From: Leclercia adecarboxylata
Lineage (GTDB): Bacteria; Pseudomonadota; Gammaproteobacteria; Enterobacterales; Enterobacteriaceae
Direction of reading: 5' to 3'
Assembly (NCBI GenBank): GCA_002360945.1
Contig: DERO01000003.1
Location: 62,001 to 126,000 of the forward strand
DNA length: 64,000 nucleotides
Shown: piece after piece, positions 48,657 through 58,193 of the stretch
How the letters are laid out: every line of letters starts with the position of its first letter
Position numbering within the stretch: position 1 is the first letter of the stretch
Translations under genes and position numbers: made by a program
Notes under the pieces: model-generated
What the model saw: the letters and a program-made list of their open reading frames with translations, nothing else
Database searches by the model: none
Told to the model about the DNA's origin: nothing

Positions 48657-49586
48657 ATGGTCAAAGTTTATGCCCCGGCTTCCAGCGCCAATATGAGCGT
48701 CGGGTTTGATGTGCTGGGCGCGGCGGTGACGCCGGTGGATGGTTCATCGCTGGGGGATACTGTCACGGTAGAGGCCGCGGACAGTTTCAGTCTGAGCAAC
48801 GTCGGGCGTTTCGCCAGCAAGCTGCCGACCGATCCGCGTGAGAATATCGTTTATCAGTGCTGGGAGCGTTTTTGTCAGGAGATCGGTAAAAACGTGCCGG
48901 TCGCCATGACCCTGGAAAAAAGCATGCCGATTGGCTCCGGGCTGGGCTCCAGCGCCTGTTCGGTGGTGGCCGCGCTGGTGGCGATGAACGAGCACTGCGG
49001 CAAGCCGCTGAATAACACCCGCCTGCTGGCCCTAATGGGCGAGCTGGAAGGGCGCATCTCCGGCAGTATTCATTATGATAACGTCGCCCCCTGTTTCCTG
49101 GGCGGCATGCAGTTGATGATCGAAGAGAACGGCATCATCAGCCAACAGGTGCCAGGCTTTGACGAGTGGCTGTGGGTGCTGGCCTACCCGGGCATCAAGG
49201 TCTCGACCGCCGAAGCGCGCGCCATTCTGCCGGCGCAGTATCGCCGTCAGGACTGCATTGCCCACGGTCGTCATCTGGCGGGCTTTATTCATGCCTGCTA
49301 TACCCGTCAGCCGCTGCTGGCGGCAAAACTGATGAAAGATGTTATTGCCGAGCCATACCGCACCAAACTGCTGCCAGGCTTCAACGAGGCGCGCAGCGCC
49401 GCGCTGGATATCGGCGCTCTGGCCTGCGGCATTTCCGGTTCCGGTCCGACCCTGTTTGCCCTGTGCGACAAACCGGATACGGCGCAACGGGTCGCGGAGT
49501 GGCTGGGGAAAAATTACCTGCAAAATCAGGAAGGCTTTGTTCATATTTGCCGTCTGGATACGGCCGGCGCACGAGTACTGGGATAA
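48657..49586 (+). CDS. thrB: Homoserine kinase
   Basis: 309 residues (E. coli 310), GHMP kinase family. The ATP-binding [11 protein letters not shown] (91-101) and the C-terminal [12 protein letters not shown] are intact. It phosphorylates homoserine, using the product of ThrA and supplying ThrC. It is one base from thrA and three bases from thrC, so the three are tightly coupled. Confidence 0.98.
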   Translation: MVKVYAPASSANMSVGFDVLGAAVTPVDGSSLGDTVTVEAADSFSLSNVGRFASKLPTDPRENIVYQCWERFCQEIGKNVPVAMTLEKSMPIGSGLGSSACSVVAALVAMNEHCGKPLNNTRLLALMGELEGRISGSIHYDNVAPCFLGGMQLMIEENGIISQQVPGFDEWLWVLAYPGIKVSTAEARAILPAQYRRQDCIAHGRHLAGFIHACYTRQPLLAAKLMKDVIAEPYRTKLLPGFNEARSAALDIGALACGISGSGPTLFALCDKPDTAQRVAEWLGKNYLQNQEGFVHICRLDTAGARVLG

Positions 49587-49589
49587 ACG

Positions 49590-50876
49590 ATGAAACTCTA
49601 CAATCTTAAAGATCATAACGAGCAGGTGAGCTTTGCACAGGCCGTCACGCAGGGCCTGGGCAAAAATCAGGGGCTGTTCTTCCCGCACGATCTGCCGGAA
49701 TTTGGTCTGACCGAAATCGACGAGATGCTGAAACAGGATTTCGTCACCCGCAGCACCAAAATTCTCTCCGCCTTTATTGGGGATGAGATCCCGCAGGAGT
49801 TGCTGGAAGAGCGCGTCCGTGCGGCCTTCGCTTTCCCGGCGCCGGTAAGCCAGGTTGAGCCTGACGTCGGCTGTCTGGAGCTGTTCCATGGCCCGACGCT
49901 GGCATTTAAAGATTTCGGCGGCCGCTTTATGGCGCAGATGCTGACCCATATCAGCGGCGATAAGCCGGTTACCATCCTGACGGCCACCTCCGGCGATACC
50001 GGCGCGGCAGTGGCGCATGCCTTCTATGGCCTGAAAAACGTGCGCGTGGTGATCCTCTATCCGCAGGGCAAAATCAGCCCACTGCAGGAAAAACTGTTCT
50101 GTACCCTGGGTGGCAACATTGAAACCGTCGCTATCGACGGCGACTTCGACGCCTGCCAGGCGCTGGTTAAGCAGGCCTTCGACGACGAAGAGCTGAAGGT
50201 GGCGCTGGGTCTGAACTCCGCGAACTCCATCAACATCAGCCGCCTGCTGGCGCAGATTTGCTACTACTTCGAAGCGGTAGCCCAGTTGCCGCAGGAAGCG
50301 CGTAACCAGCTGGTGATCTCGGTCCCGAGCGGCAACTTTGGCGACCTGACGGCCGGCCTGCTGGCGAAGTCCCTGGGTCTCCCGGTGAAACGCTTTATCG
50401 CCGCCACCAACGCCAACGACACGGTGCCGCGTTTCCTGAAAGAGGGCAAGTGGACGCCAAACACTACGCAGGCCACCCTGTCCAATGCGATGGATGTGTC
50501 ACAGCCTAACAACTGGCCGCGTGTGGAAGAGCTGTTCCGCCGTAAAATCTGGCGTCTCAACGAGCTGGGCTATGCTGCGGTAACTGACGACACCACCAAA
50601 GAGACCATGCGTGAGCTGAAGCAGGTGGGCTACACCTCCGAGCCGCACGCGGCGGTGGCCTATCGCGCCCTGCGCGATCAGCTCAATCCGGGAGAGTACG
50701 GCCTGTTCCTCGGCACCGCCCATCCGGCGAAGTTTAAGGAGAGCGTGGACGAGATCCTCGGTGAGTCGCTGCCGTTGCCGAAAGAGCTGGCCGAGCGTGC
50801 GGATCTGCCGCTGCTGTCCCACAATCTGCCAGCCGATTTTGCGGCGCTGCGTAAGTTGATGATGACCCGCGGTTAA
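49590..50876 (+). CDS. thrC: Threonine synthase
   Basis: 428 residues, the E. coli length. PLP enzyme that converts O-phosphohomoserine to threonine. The PLP lysine is K107 in LAFKDFGG, the phosphate loop is in SGNFGDLTAG, and TATSGDTG contributes to the active site. Last gene of thrABC. The REP element that follows ends in T7 and probably doubles as its terminator. Confidence 0.98.
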   Translation: MKLYNLKDHNEQVSFAQAVTQGLGKNQGLFFPHDLPEFGLTEIDEMLKQDFVTRSTKILSAFIGDEIPQELLEERVRAAFAFPAPVSQVEPDVGCLELFHGPTLAFKDFGGRFMAQMLTHISGDKPVTILTATSGDTGAAVAHAFYGLKNVRVVILYPQGKISPLQEKLFCTLGGNIETVAIDGDFDACQALVKQAFDDEELKVALGLNSANSINISRLLAQICYYFEAVAQLPQEARNQLVISVPSGNFGDLTAGLLAKSLGLPVKRFIAATNANDTVPRFLKEGKWTPNTTQATLSNAMDVSQPNNWPRVEELFRRKIWRLNELGYAAVTDDTTKETMRELKQVGYTSEPHAAVAYRALRDQLNPGEYGLFLGTAHPAKFKESVDEILGESLPLPKELAERADLPLLSHNLPADFAALRKLMMTRG

Positions 50877-50893
50877 TGATCTGTGGTAGTACC

Positions 50894-50932
50894 GTAGGCC
50901 GGGTAAGGCGAAGCCGCCACCCGGCTTTTTTT
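50894..50932 (+). repeat. REP element with terminator tail after thrC
   Basis: GTAGGCCGGGTAAGGCGAAG then CCGCCACCCGGC forms a hairpin followed directly by a T-run (50926-50932). Confidence 0.8.
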
Positions 50933-51090
50933 ATGGAGAAATTAAGGAGAAAAATAGCAGGGAAAAAGTAGAAATTCCCAATAAATGCGGCCACTTACAG
51001 AATAGGATTGCAGAGAATAACATCCGCCCCATCCCTGAGATAATCTCCTCACATTGGCCCACAACGGGCATGAGCAAGAAGGAGTACCCT

Positions 51091-51378
51091 ATGTCTAAAC
51101 TGAAACCTGTACTTATCGCACTTTCGCTGATGCTGGTGGCTCCGATGGCGGCGCAGGCCTCTGAAATCACCCTGGTACCGGCGGTCAAACTGCAAATTGG
51201 CGATCAGGATAAGCAAGGACACTATTGGGATGGCGGCCGCTGGCGCGACCATGACTGGTGGAAGTCTCACTACGAGTGGCGTGACAATCGCTGGCATCCG
51301 CATGGTGAGCATCACGATAATCGCCACAACGATCGTCATGACGATCACCGTCCAGGACCGGACAGGAAGCACCATTAA
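51091..51378 (+). CDS. yaaX: YaaX, His-rich exported protein (DUF2502)
   Basis: 95 residues (E. coli 98), starting at the ATG with AAGGAG nine bases upstream. The signal peptide ends AAQA/SE near residue 24. The mature protein has the DUF2502 core ITLVPAVKLQIGD...GHYWDGGRWRDHDWW and then a tail of His, Asp, Arg and Asn (HHDNRHNDRHDDH) that is likely unstructured and could bind metal ions. The function is unknown. A terminator follows at once. Confidence 0.9.
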   Translation: MSKLKPVLIALSLMLVAPMAAQASEITLVPAVKLQIGDQDKQGHYWDGGRWRDHDWWKSHYEWRDNRWHPHGEHHDNRHNDRHDDHRPGPDRKHH

Positions 51379-51383
51379 AATCA

Positions 51384-51405
51384 CCCCGCCAACTGGCGGG
51401 GTTTT
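51384..51405. terminator. Terminator between yaaX and yaaA
   Basis: CCCCGCCA/TGGCGGGG arms, A4 upstream and T4 downstream, shared by the two convergent genes. Confidence 0.8.
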
Positions 51406-51408
51406 GCG

Positions 51409-52182
51409 TTACTGCTCGTGGCGTTTAAATACCAGCTCACCTTTCCCTGACGCTTCCTCATCAAAGAAATAGCCTTCGCTGTTGAATGCCTTCAGCTGCT
51501 CTGGCTGCGTCAAACGGCTTTCGATGATGTAGCGGCTCATCAGCCCGCGCGCTTTTTTGGCGTAGAAGCTGATCACTTTGAACTTGCCGTTCTTCTCATC
51601 GAGGAACACCGGTTTTACGATCTCCGCGTTCAGCTTTTTCGGTTTCACCGATTTGTAGTACTCATCCGACGCCAGGTTAATCAGGATATTGTCGCCCTGT
51701 GCCTTCAGCGCTTCGTTCAGCTTGTCGGTGATAGTCTCGCCCCAGAACTGATACAGATCTTTGCCTTTCGCGTTCTCCAGACGGATCCCCATCTCCAGAC
51801 GGTAAGGTTGCATCAGATCCAGCGGGCGCAGCACGCCGTACAGACCAGAGAGCATGCGCAAATGCTGCTGGGCAAAATCAAAGTCAGCTTCGCTGAGGGT
51901 TTCTGCCTGCAGGCCGGTATAGACGTCGCCTTTGAAGGCCAGAATCGCCTGACGGGCGTTGTCCGGGGTGAAATCCGGCTGCCAGTCGTGGAAGCGGGTG
52001 GCATTGAGATCCGCCAGCTTATCGCTGATGCTCATCAGGCTGGCAATTTGCGGTGCCGAGAGCTTGCGCGCCTCGCGGATCAGCTGTTGCGAGTGATCCA
52101 GCAGTTCAGGCTGGGTATAACGCTCGGTGGCGAGGGGGCTCTGGTAGTCGAGCGTTTTAGCAGGTGAAATCAGAATCAGCAT
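51409..52182 (-). CDS. yaaA: Peroxide stress resistance protein YaaA
   Basis: 257 residues (E. coli 258). It limits free intracellular iron during hydrogen peroxide stress; the fold binds DNA in vitro. The opening [16 protein letters not shown] and the [15 protein letters not shown] and [14 protein letters not shown] motifs identify the family. It is convergent with yaaX and upstream of nothing on its strand; yaaJ ends 66 bases above its start. Confidence 0.95.
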   Translation of the reverse strand: MLILISPAKTLDYQSPLATERYTQPELLDHSQQLIREARKLSAPQIASLMSISDKLADLNATRFHDWQPDFTPDNARQAILAFKGDVYTGLQAETLSEADFDFAQQHLRMLSGLYGVLRPLDLMQPYRLEMGIRLENAKGKDLYQFWGETITDKLNEALKAQGDNILINLASDEYYKSVKPKKLNAEIVKPVFLDEKNGKFKVISFYAKKARGLMSRYIIESRLTQPEQLKAFNSEGYFFDEEASGKGELVFKRHEQ

Positions 52183-52248
52183 ATCCAGTCCTTGCAGGAG
52201 ATTTGGTGCGATTTTACCAAAAAAACCGCCTCGATTGATCGATGGCTG

Positions 52249-53679
52249 TTATTGACGCGGCAAATCATCCCAGGCGCCCGGCGCAAGCTGCGCTTCGAGC
52301 TCGGGATAACGCGAGACATCGAAAACGGGCTGGACGCCCAGTTTGCGCTGGCGCAGGTAGTCCCGGGCAATCAGGACGATCACCGGGGAGAGCAGCAGGA
52401 TCGCCGTCAGGTTAGTGATCGCCATCAGCGCCATAATCACATCCGCCAGCTGCCAGACCAGCGGCAGGCTTAACAGGGAGCCGAGCAGCACCATCAGCAC
52501 TACGCCACCCCGTAACAGCCAGCGGGATCTCCGGGCATCGGGGTGCAAAAAGATCAGGTTGTTTTCGGCATAGATGTAGTTCACCACGATGGAGCTGAAG
52601 GCGAACAGAATGATGATAAAGGCCACGAAACCGGCACCCCAGCCCCCGGTGAGATTGACCAGCGCCTGCTGTACCAGCTGCACGCCTGCGGTATTGTCCG
52701 GAACATCCACCGGGCCTGCCAGCAGCACGATCATCGCGCTGGCGGTGCAGATGATGATGGTATCGACGAAGACGCCAATCATCTGCACGATGCCCTGGGA
52801 GGCCGGGTGAGGAGGCCAGGAGGCAGCCGCCGCGGCGGCATTGGGGGTGGAGCCCATGCCCGCTTCGTTGGAAAACATCCCGCGCTGAAAACCGGCCGTC
52901 AGGGCCTGGCTCAGGGTATAGCCTAGCGCACCGGCGGCGGCTTCGCGCCAGCCAAAGGCGCTTTTAACGATCAGGGTAAAGACCGCCGGTAGCTGGTCGG
53001 CATGCCAGGCGCAGACCACCATGCTGGCGACCACCCAAAGCAGCGCCATCACCGGCACCATCCACTGCATCAGCCGGGCGACGCCCTTCATGCCGGTCAC
53101 GATCACCGCCAGGGTGAAGAGAGCCATCACGCCGCCGGTGACGATTTCCGGGCAGTTGAAGGCGAAACGCAGGGCGTGGGCAACGGAGTGGGCCTGAACG
53201 GTATTAAAGATCAGCCCGTAGGCGACGAGTAAAAAGAGTGAAAACAGCACGCCCATCCAGCGCATGCCCAGGCCGCGGGCCATATACCAGGCCGGGCCGC
53301 CGCGAAACTGCCCCTGCTTATCCGCTTCCTTATACAGCTGGGCCAGCGAGCACTCGGCAAAGGAGGTCGCCATGCCGATGATGGCGGTCATCCACATCCA
53401 GAAGATAGCCCCGGGGCCGCCCGCCGAAATCGCCAGCGCCACCCCGGCCAAATTGCCGCTGCCAACCCGGGCCGCCAGGCTGGTGCAGAGCGCCTGAAAC
53501 GAGGTTAAACCTCCGGGCTGGGGGCTCAGGCTATTTTTCAGATTAGTGCGCAGTTGGGGAATGGAGCGAAATTGAATAAAACCGCAGCGAAAAGTGAACC
53601 AGATCCCTGCCGCAAACAGCAGGTAAATCATGACCGAACCCCACAAAATTTCATTAATAAACGACAGATAATCAGGCAT
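52249..53679 (-). CDS. yaaJ: Alanine/glycine:cation symporter family protein YaaJ
   Basis: 476 residues, the E. coli length, starting at MPDYLSFINE. AGCS-family carrier with about eleven membrane spans. The family signature GLTSFQALCTSLAARVGSGN (cut at 20) lies near residue 54-75, and FSNEAGMGSTPNAAAA near 268-283. Uptake of alanine or glycine with sodium or protons is inferred from family only. It is divergent from talB over 261 bases. Confidence 0.93.
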   Translation of the reverse strand: MPDYLSFINEILWGSVMIYLLFAAGIWFTFRCGFIQFRSIPQLRTNLKNSLSPQPGGLTSFQALCTSLAARVGSGNLAGVALAISAGGPGAIFWMWMTAIIGMATSFAECSLAQLYKEADKQGQFRGGPAWYMARGLGMRWMGVLFSLFLLVAYGLIFNTVQAHSVAHALRFAFNCPEIVTGGVMALFTLAVIVTGMKGVARLMQWMVPVMALLWVVASMVVCAWHADQLPAVFTLIVKSAFGWREAAAGALGYTLSQALTAGFQRGMFSNEAGMGSTPNAAAAAASWPPHPASQGIVQMIGVFVDTIIICTASAMIVLLAGPVDVPDNTAGVQLVQQALVNLTGGWGAGFVAFIIILFAFSSIVVNYIYAENNLIFLHPDARRSRWLLRGGVVLMVLLGSLLSLPLVWQLADVIMALMAITNLTAILLLSPVIVLIARDYLRQRKLGVQPVFDVSRYPELEAQLAPGAWDDLPRQ

Positions 53680-53940
53680 TAACGTCCCTCTTGTTGATGC
53701 CAAAGTGCATAGGTAATCGCTACTAATGAGTGAGTAAACAAGTAATTAGCAGTCAGTAATTTTGTCGAGTTTATCACAGGATCCTTCAGCGCATTGTCTG
53801 CGGTTGCGCTGACCTTCCGTCGTGTTATCATCAGGGCAGACCGGTTACATCCCCCTAACAAGTAAACCTGTCATTTTTCCGTTTCTGGCATTTAGCTGGT
53901 AACGCGAATTATCCAGGGCAAGTTAAAGAGAAACACTATC

Positions 53941-54894
53941 ATGACGGATAAATTAACCTCCCTTCGTCAGTTCACGACTGTTGTCGCTGACACCGGAGAT
54001 ATCGCGGCAATGAAGTTGTACCAGCCGCAGGATGCCACAACGAACCCTTCTCTGATCCTTAACGCCGCACAGATCCCTGAATACCGCAAACTGATCGACG
54101 ACGCCGTTGCCTGGGCGAAAAGCCAGAGCAGCGATCGTGCACAGCAGGTTGTGGATGCTACCGACAAGCTGGCGGTAAACATCGGTCTGGAAATTCTGAA
54201 GCTGGTTCCGGGCCGTATTTCTACCGAAGTGGATGCGCGTCTGTCCTACGACACCGACGCGTCCATCGCCAAAGCCAAACGCCTGATCAAACTGTACAAC
54301 GATGCTGGCATCAGTAACGACCGTATCCTGATCAAACTGGCTTCCACCTGGCAGGGCATCCGCGCTGCAGAACAGCTGGAAAAAGAAGGCATCAACTGTA
54401 ACCTGACCCTGCTGTTCTCCTTCGCCCAGGCGCGTGCCTGTGCAGAAGCGGGCGTGTTCCTGATCTCTCCATTCGTGGGCCGTATTCTTGACTGGTACAA
54501 ATCCAATACCGACAAGAAAGAGTACGCGGCGTCTGAAGATCCGGGCGTGGTTTCCGTTACCGAGATTTACGAGTACTACAAACAGCACGGTTATGAAACC
54601 GTGGTGATGGGCGCAAGCTTCCGTAACGTGGGCGAAATCCTGGAACTGGCTGGCTGTGACCGCCTGACCATCGCCCCTGCGCTGCTGAAAGAGCTGGCAG
54701 AAAGCGAAGGTGCAATCGAGCGTAAGCTGAGCTTCAGCGGCGAAGTGAAAGCCCGTCCTGAGCGCATCACTGAATCCGAATTCCTGTGGCAGCACAACCA
54801 GGATCCAATGGCCGTAGACAAACTGGCGGACGGTATCCGTAAGTTTGCTATCGACCAGGAAAAACTGGAAAAAATGATCGGCGAACTGCTGTAA
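53941..54894 (+). CDS. talB: Transaldolase B
   Basis: 317 residues, the E. coli length. Moves a dihydroxyacetone unit between sugar phosphates in the pentose phosphate pathway. The Schiff-base lysine is K132 in [11 protein letters not shown], with D17 and E96 in the usual places (VADTGD, STEVDAR). The codons are strongly biased. A hairpin with a T-rich tail follows the stop. Confidence 0.98.
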   Translation: MTDKLTSLRQFTTVVADTGDIAAMKLYQPQDATTNPSLILNAAQIPEYRKLIDDAVAWAKSQSSDRAQQVVDATDKLAVNIGLEILKLVPGRISTEVDARLSYDTDASIAKAKRLIKLYNDAGISNDRILIKLASTWQGIRAAEQLEKEGINCNLTLLFSFAQARACAEAGVFLISPFVGRILDWYKSNTDKKEYAASEDPGVVSVTEIYEYYKQHGYETVVMGASFRNVGEILELAGCDRLTIAPALLKELAESEGAIERKLSFSGEVKARPERITESEFLWQHNQDPMAVDKLADGIRKFAIDQEKLEKMIGELL

Positions 54895-54902
54895 TCATTC
54901 CT

Positions 54903-54935
54903 GCGTGACCGGGCTCCCGGTCACGCTACTTCTCT
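54903..54935 (+). terminator. Terminator after talB
   Basis: GCGTGACCGGG/CCCGGTCACGC arms are followed by TACTTCTCTTG. Confidence 0.75.
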
Positions 54936-55004
54936 TGTTCCCTGTCTGAATCCCCCTGCTGCGTGTATCATTCCCTCAATCTGTATTGTTTGAATGGAAT
55001 GGAT

Positions 55005-55592
55005 ATGAATACCTTACGCATTGGCTTAGTTTCCGTCTCAGATCGCGCCTCCAGCGGTGTCTATGAAGATAAAGGCATTCCCGCGCTGGAAGCCTGGCTG
55101 GCTTCTGCCCTGACCACCCCTTTTGAAGTGCAAACCCGCTTGATCCCGGATGAGCAGGCGATCATAGAGCAAACCCTCTGTGAACTGGTTGATGAGATGA
55201 GCTGCCACCTGGTGCTGACCACCGGCGGTACCGGTCCGGCACGTCGCGACGTGACGCCGGATGCGACCCTTGCCGTTGCCGATCGGGAAATGCCGGGCTT
55301 TGGCGAGCAAATGCGCCAGATCAGCCTGCGCTTCGTGCCGACGGCGATCCTCTCCCGCCAGGTAGGGGTGATCCGCAAACAAGCCCTGATCCTCAACTTA
55401 CCGGGCCAGCCGAAATCGATTAAAGAGACGCTGGAAGGGGTGAAAGAGGCCGACGGTAAAGTGGTAGTGGCGGGTATCTTCGCCAGTGTACCTTATTGTG
55501 TACAGCTGCTTGAGGGGCCTTACGTCGAAACAGATCCGCAGGTAGTAGCAGCTTTTCGCCCGAAAAGCGCGAGACGTGAAACAATCTCCTGA
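55005..55592 (+). CDS. mog: Molybdopterin adenylyltransferase Mog
   Basis: 195 residues, the E. coli length, starting at MNTLRIGLVSVSD. It adenylates molybdopterin before molybdenum insertion. The MoaB/Mog fold shows SVSDRASSG (10-18) and TTGGTGPARRD (72-82), which bind the pterin. In E. coli satP comes next; here an MFS gene and an iron ABC operon intervene. Confidence 0.96.
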   Translation: MNTLRIGLVSVSDRASSGVYEDKGIPALEAWLASALTTPFEVQTRLIPDEQAIIEQTLCELVDEMSCHLVLTTGGTGPARRDVTPDATLAVADREMPGFGEQMRQISLRFVPTAILSRQVGVIRKQALILNLPGQPKSIKETLEGVKEADGKVVVAGIFASVPYCVQLLEGPYVETDPQVVAAFRPKSARRETIS

Positions 55593-55715
55593 AATTAACA
55601 ATAATGTGACATAAGCTGTAACGACAGTAGCGAGCTAATTGATTTACGGTATAGTAATTTTTTCTTTACGATTACTGTAAATATAACTCAACAACTCAGC
55701 CCATAATGGTTCGCT

Positions 55716-57005
55716 ATGTCACATTACAACCGGCCTCTCAATCGTCAGGATTATAAGACTCTCACGCTGGCCGCACTCGGCGGCGCGCTGGAGTTTTATG
55801 ACTTCATCATTTTCGTCTTTTTCGCGGCGGTCGTCGGGGCGCTGTTCTTCCCGGCTGACATCCCTGAATGGCTACGTCAGGTGCAGACCTTCGGCATTTT
55901 TGCCGCCGGGTATCTGGCGCGCCCGCTGGGCGGCATCGTGATGGCCCACTTCGGCGATCTGGTGGGACGCAAAAAGATGTTTACCCTCAGCATCCTGCTG
56001 ATGGCGGTCCCGACCCTCGCTATTGGCCTGCTGCCAACTTATGCCTCGATGGGCATTATCGCTCCGGTGTTGCTGCTGCTGATGCGGATCCTGCAGGGGG
56101 CGGCGATTGGCGGTGAAGTGCCCGGTGCCTGGGTATTTGTGGCGGAGCATGTACCGGCCCGGCGGATCGGCATTGCCTGCGGGACGCTGACCGCCGGGCT
56201 GACGGTCGGTATTCTGCTGGGCTCGGTGGTGGCGACGCTGGTCAACACCAGCATGACCCAACAGGCGGTGCACGACTGGGGCTGGCGTATACCGTTCCTG
56301 CTGGGCGGTGCCTTTGGTCTGGTGGCAATGTATCTGCGCCGCTGGCTGCAGGAGACGCCGGTCTTCCTCGAAATGCAGCAGCGCAAGGCGCTGGCGCAGG
56401 AGCTGCCGGTCAAAGCGGTAGTGGTGCGGCACAGAAAAGCGGTGGTGGTCTCGATGCTGCTCACCTGGCTGCTGTCGGCAGGCATTGTAGTGGTGATTTT
56501 GATGTCGCCGGTCTGGCTGCAAAAGCAGTACGGCTTTGCGCCAGCGGTAACACTGCAGGCCAACAGTATCGCGACCATTATGCTGTGCTTCGGCTGTCTG
56601 ATTGCCGGGCTGGCGGTAGATCGTATCGGTTCCAGCCTGACCTTTATTATCGGCAGCCTGCTGCTGGCCGGGTCAAGCTGGGCGTTCTACCACCTGGCGG
56701 GCAGCCATCCTGAGCAGCTGTTCCTGCTGTACGGCATGGTCGGCCTGTGCGTCGGCGTGGTGGGCGCTGTCCCTTACGTGATGGTGCGCGCCTTCCCGCC
56801 GGAAGTGCGCTTCACCGGGATCTCTTTCTCGTATAACGTCTCGTACGCCATCTTCGGCGGGCTGACGCCGATTGCCGTTACCCTGTTGATGGGCGTGTCG
56901 CCAATGGCACCCGCCTGGTACGTGCTGGCGCTCTCATTGATGGGGCTGGCGTTAGGCATCTGGCTGCGCCAGAAGCCCGTAGAAGCACCGGTCCTCGCCG
57001 GATAA
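55716..57005 (+). CDS. MFS transporter, metabolite:H+ symporter (MHS) type
   Basis: 429 residues with twelve predicted membrane spans. The N-terminal GALEFYDFIIFVFFA and the loop 2-3 motif GDLVGRKKMF (80-89) put it in the MHS group, with proline/betaine, alpha-ketoglutarate, citrate and shikimate carriers. LARPLGGIVMAHFGD and EVPGAWVFVAEHVP agree. The substrate cannot be assigned. It lies alone on its strand between mog and a convergent iron ABC operon, sharing that operon's terminator, and it is not present here in E. coli K-12. Confidence 0.85.
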   Translation: MSHYNRPLNRQDYKTLTLAALGGALEFYDFIIFVFFAAVVGALFFPADIPEWLRQVQTFGIFAAGYLARPLGGIVMAHFGDLVGRKKMFTLSILLMAVPTLAIGLLPTYASMGIIAPVLLLLMRILQGAAIGGEVPGAWVFVAEHVPARRIGIACGTLTAGLTVGILLGSVVATLVNTSMTQQAVHDWGWRIPFLLGGAFGLVAMYLRRWLQETPVFLEMQQRKALAQELPVKAVVVRHRKAVVVSMLLTWLLSAGIVVVILMSPVWLQKQYGFAPAVTLQANSIATIMLCFGCLIAGLAVDRIGSSLTFIIGSLLLAGSSWAFYHLAGSHPEQLFLLYGMVGLCVGVVGAVPYVMVRAFPPEVRFTGISFSYNVSYAIFGGLTPIAVTLLMGVSPMAPAWYVLALSLMGLALGIWLRQKPVEAPVLAG

Positions 57006-57006
57006 C

Positions 57007-57037
57007 AAAAAGGCCGGGCAATATGCCCGGCCTTTTT
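57007..57037. terminator. Two-way terminator between the MFS gene and the ABC operon
   Basis: Perfect 14-base arms AAAAAGGCCGGGCA/TGCCCGGCCTTTTT with loop ATA. The A and T ends serve both convergent genes. Confidence 0.95.
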
Positions 57038-57038
57038 G

Positions 57039-58175
57039 TCAGTGCGAAGGGGTAAAGCTCAGGACGATGTTGTCATCCGGAATGTGGGTAAAGTCTTTGA
57101 TAATGGCGTGGTAATCCGCCAGCGGATCCACATCCTCAAACAGCGTTGGGTAGAAAATTTTGCTCAGCGTCTCAATGGCGACGATGTTGTACGGGTTGTT
57201 ATAGAAGTGATGATAGAGCGCCCCGGTGTGGCCTTGCGCGACCGCCGGAATGCTGGCAACGCCCTGACGCGTCAGCAGGGCGTTAAAGGCGGCGCTGACA
57301 TCCTCTGCCGGGACGTTATAGCCAAACGGGATAATCGCCGTACCTTTGCCCGGACGTTTTGAGCCGGTCATCAGATAGTAATCCGGATTCAGGGAGATAA
57401 TCTTCTCCACCGCGATATTCCCGGTTGCCCCCGGCAGCAGCTGCGAGCCGATGTTGGTTCCGCCTGCGGCTTCAACCAGCCCGCCCCAGCCGTTACGCGC
57501 ATGGGTGAAGCAGCAGCCGTTATCCAGCCCGCCGACACCCGCAATGGGCTCGATAAAGACCAGCGGTTTTTTGCTGGCCGTTGCCAGTCGCTGGTGGATT
57601 TTATCCAGACGCTGCTGATAGAAATCAATATAGGCCTGCGCGCGGTCGGTTTGGCCCATCACCTTACCCAGCAGGGCAATACTCGGCAGGGTGTTCTCCA
57701 CCGGGTGCAGTTCGTAATCCACGAAGATCACCGGGATATGCAGGGCTTCGAGCTTCGCCAGCACGCCGGTCTGCACCAGCGACGGCTTAGCGCGCAGCTG
57801 GGCAATCATCAGGTCAGGCTGGCGGGAGATCACCGTTTCGAGATCGACATTGCCCTGGTCGGAAAACATCATGTCGAGGATCTTTTCCGCCTCCGGCCAC
57901 TTACGCTTCAGCACGTTCCAGGTTTCGGTGTCCTGCTTTTTCGGCAGGTTGTTCCACGCCACCACTTTGGCAAAGGGGTTATCGCGCTCCAGCAGGGCCA
58001 GGGTGAAGATGTCGCGTCCGTCCTGCAGAATGATGCGCTGCGGTTCGTGTTCAACGGTGACCGTGCGGTTATCCAGATCTTTCACCGTCACCGGCCAGCT
58101 CTGCGCCTGGGCGAGTAAAGGTGAAAGTAACAGTGCCAGACCGCCTGCAGCGGCAATGAGTTTTTTCAGCGTCAT
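57039..58175 (-). CDS. Periplasmic substrate-binding protein of an iron/metallophore ABC transporter
   Basis: 378 residues, class III (FepB/FhuD/TroA-type) binding protein. A cleavable signal peptide ends LLAQA/QSW near 25 and there is no lipobox. The mature protein has the expected opening TVKDLDNRTVTVEHEPQRIIL and the GVLAKLEALHIPVIFVDYE helix-linker region. An adjacent Cys pair in LDNGCCFTHARNGWGG is unusual for the family. It is the last gene of a permease-ATPase-binding protein operon with a Fur-like box in front. Ferric siderophore or haem is the likely cargo; the exact ligand is unknown. Confidence 0.87.
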   Translation of the reverse strand: MTLKKLIAAAGGLALLLSPLLAQAQSWPVTVKDLDNRTVTVEHEPQRIILQDGRDIFTLALLERDNPFAKVVAWNNLPKKQDTETWNVLKRKWPEAEKILDMMFSDQGNVDLETVISRQPDLMIAQLRAKPSLVQTGVLAKLEALHIPVIFVDYELHPVENTLPSIALLGKVMGQTDRAQAYIDFYQQRLDKIHQRLATASKKPLVFIEPIAGVGGLDNGCCFTHARNGWGGLVEAAGGTNIGSQLLPGATGNIAVEKIISLNPDYYLMTGSKRPGKGTAIIPFGYNVPAEDVSAAFNALLTRQGVASIPAVAQGHTGALYHHFYNNPYNIVAIETLSKIFYPTLFEDVDPLADYHAIIKDFTHIPDDNIVLSFTPSH

Positions 58176-58193
58176 GTTTTCCCCATCTTCTTC

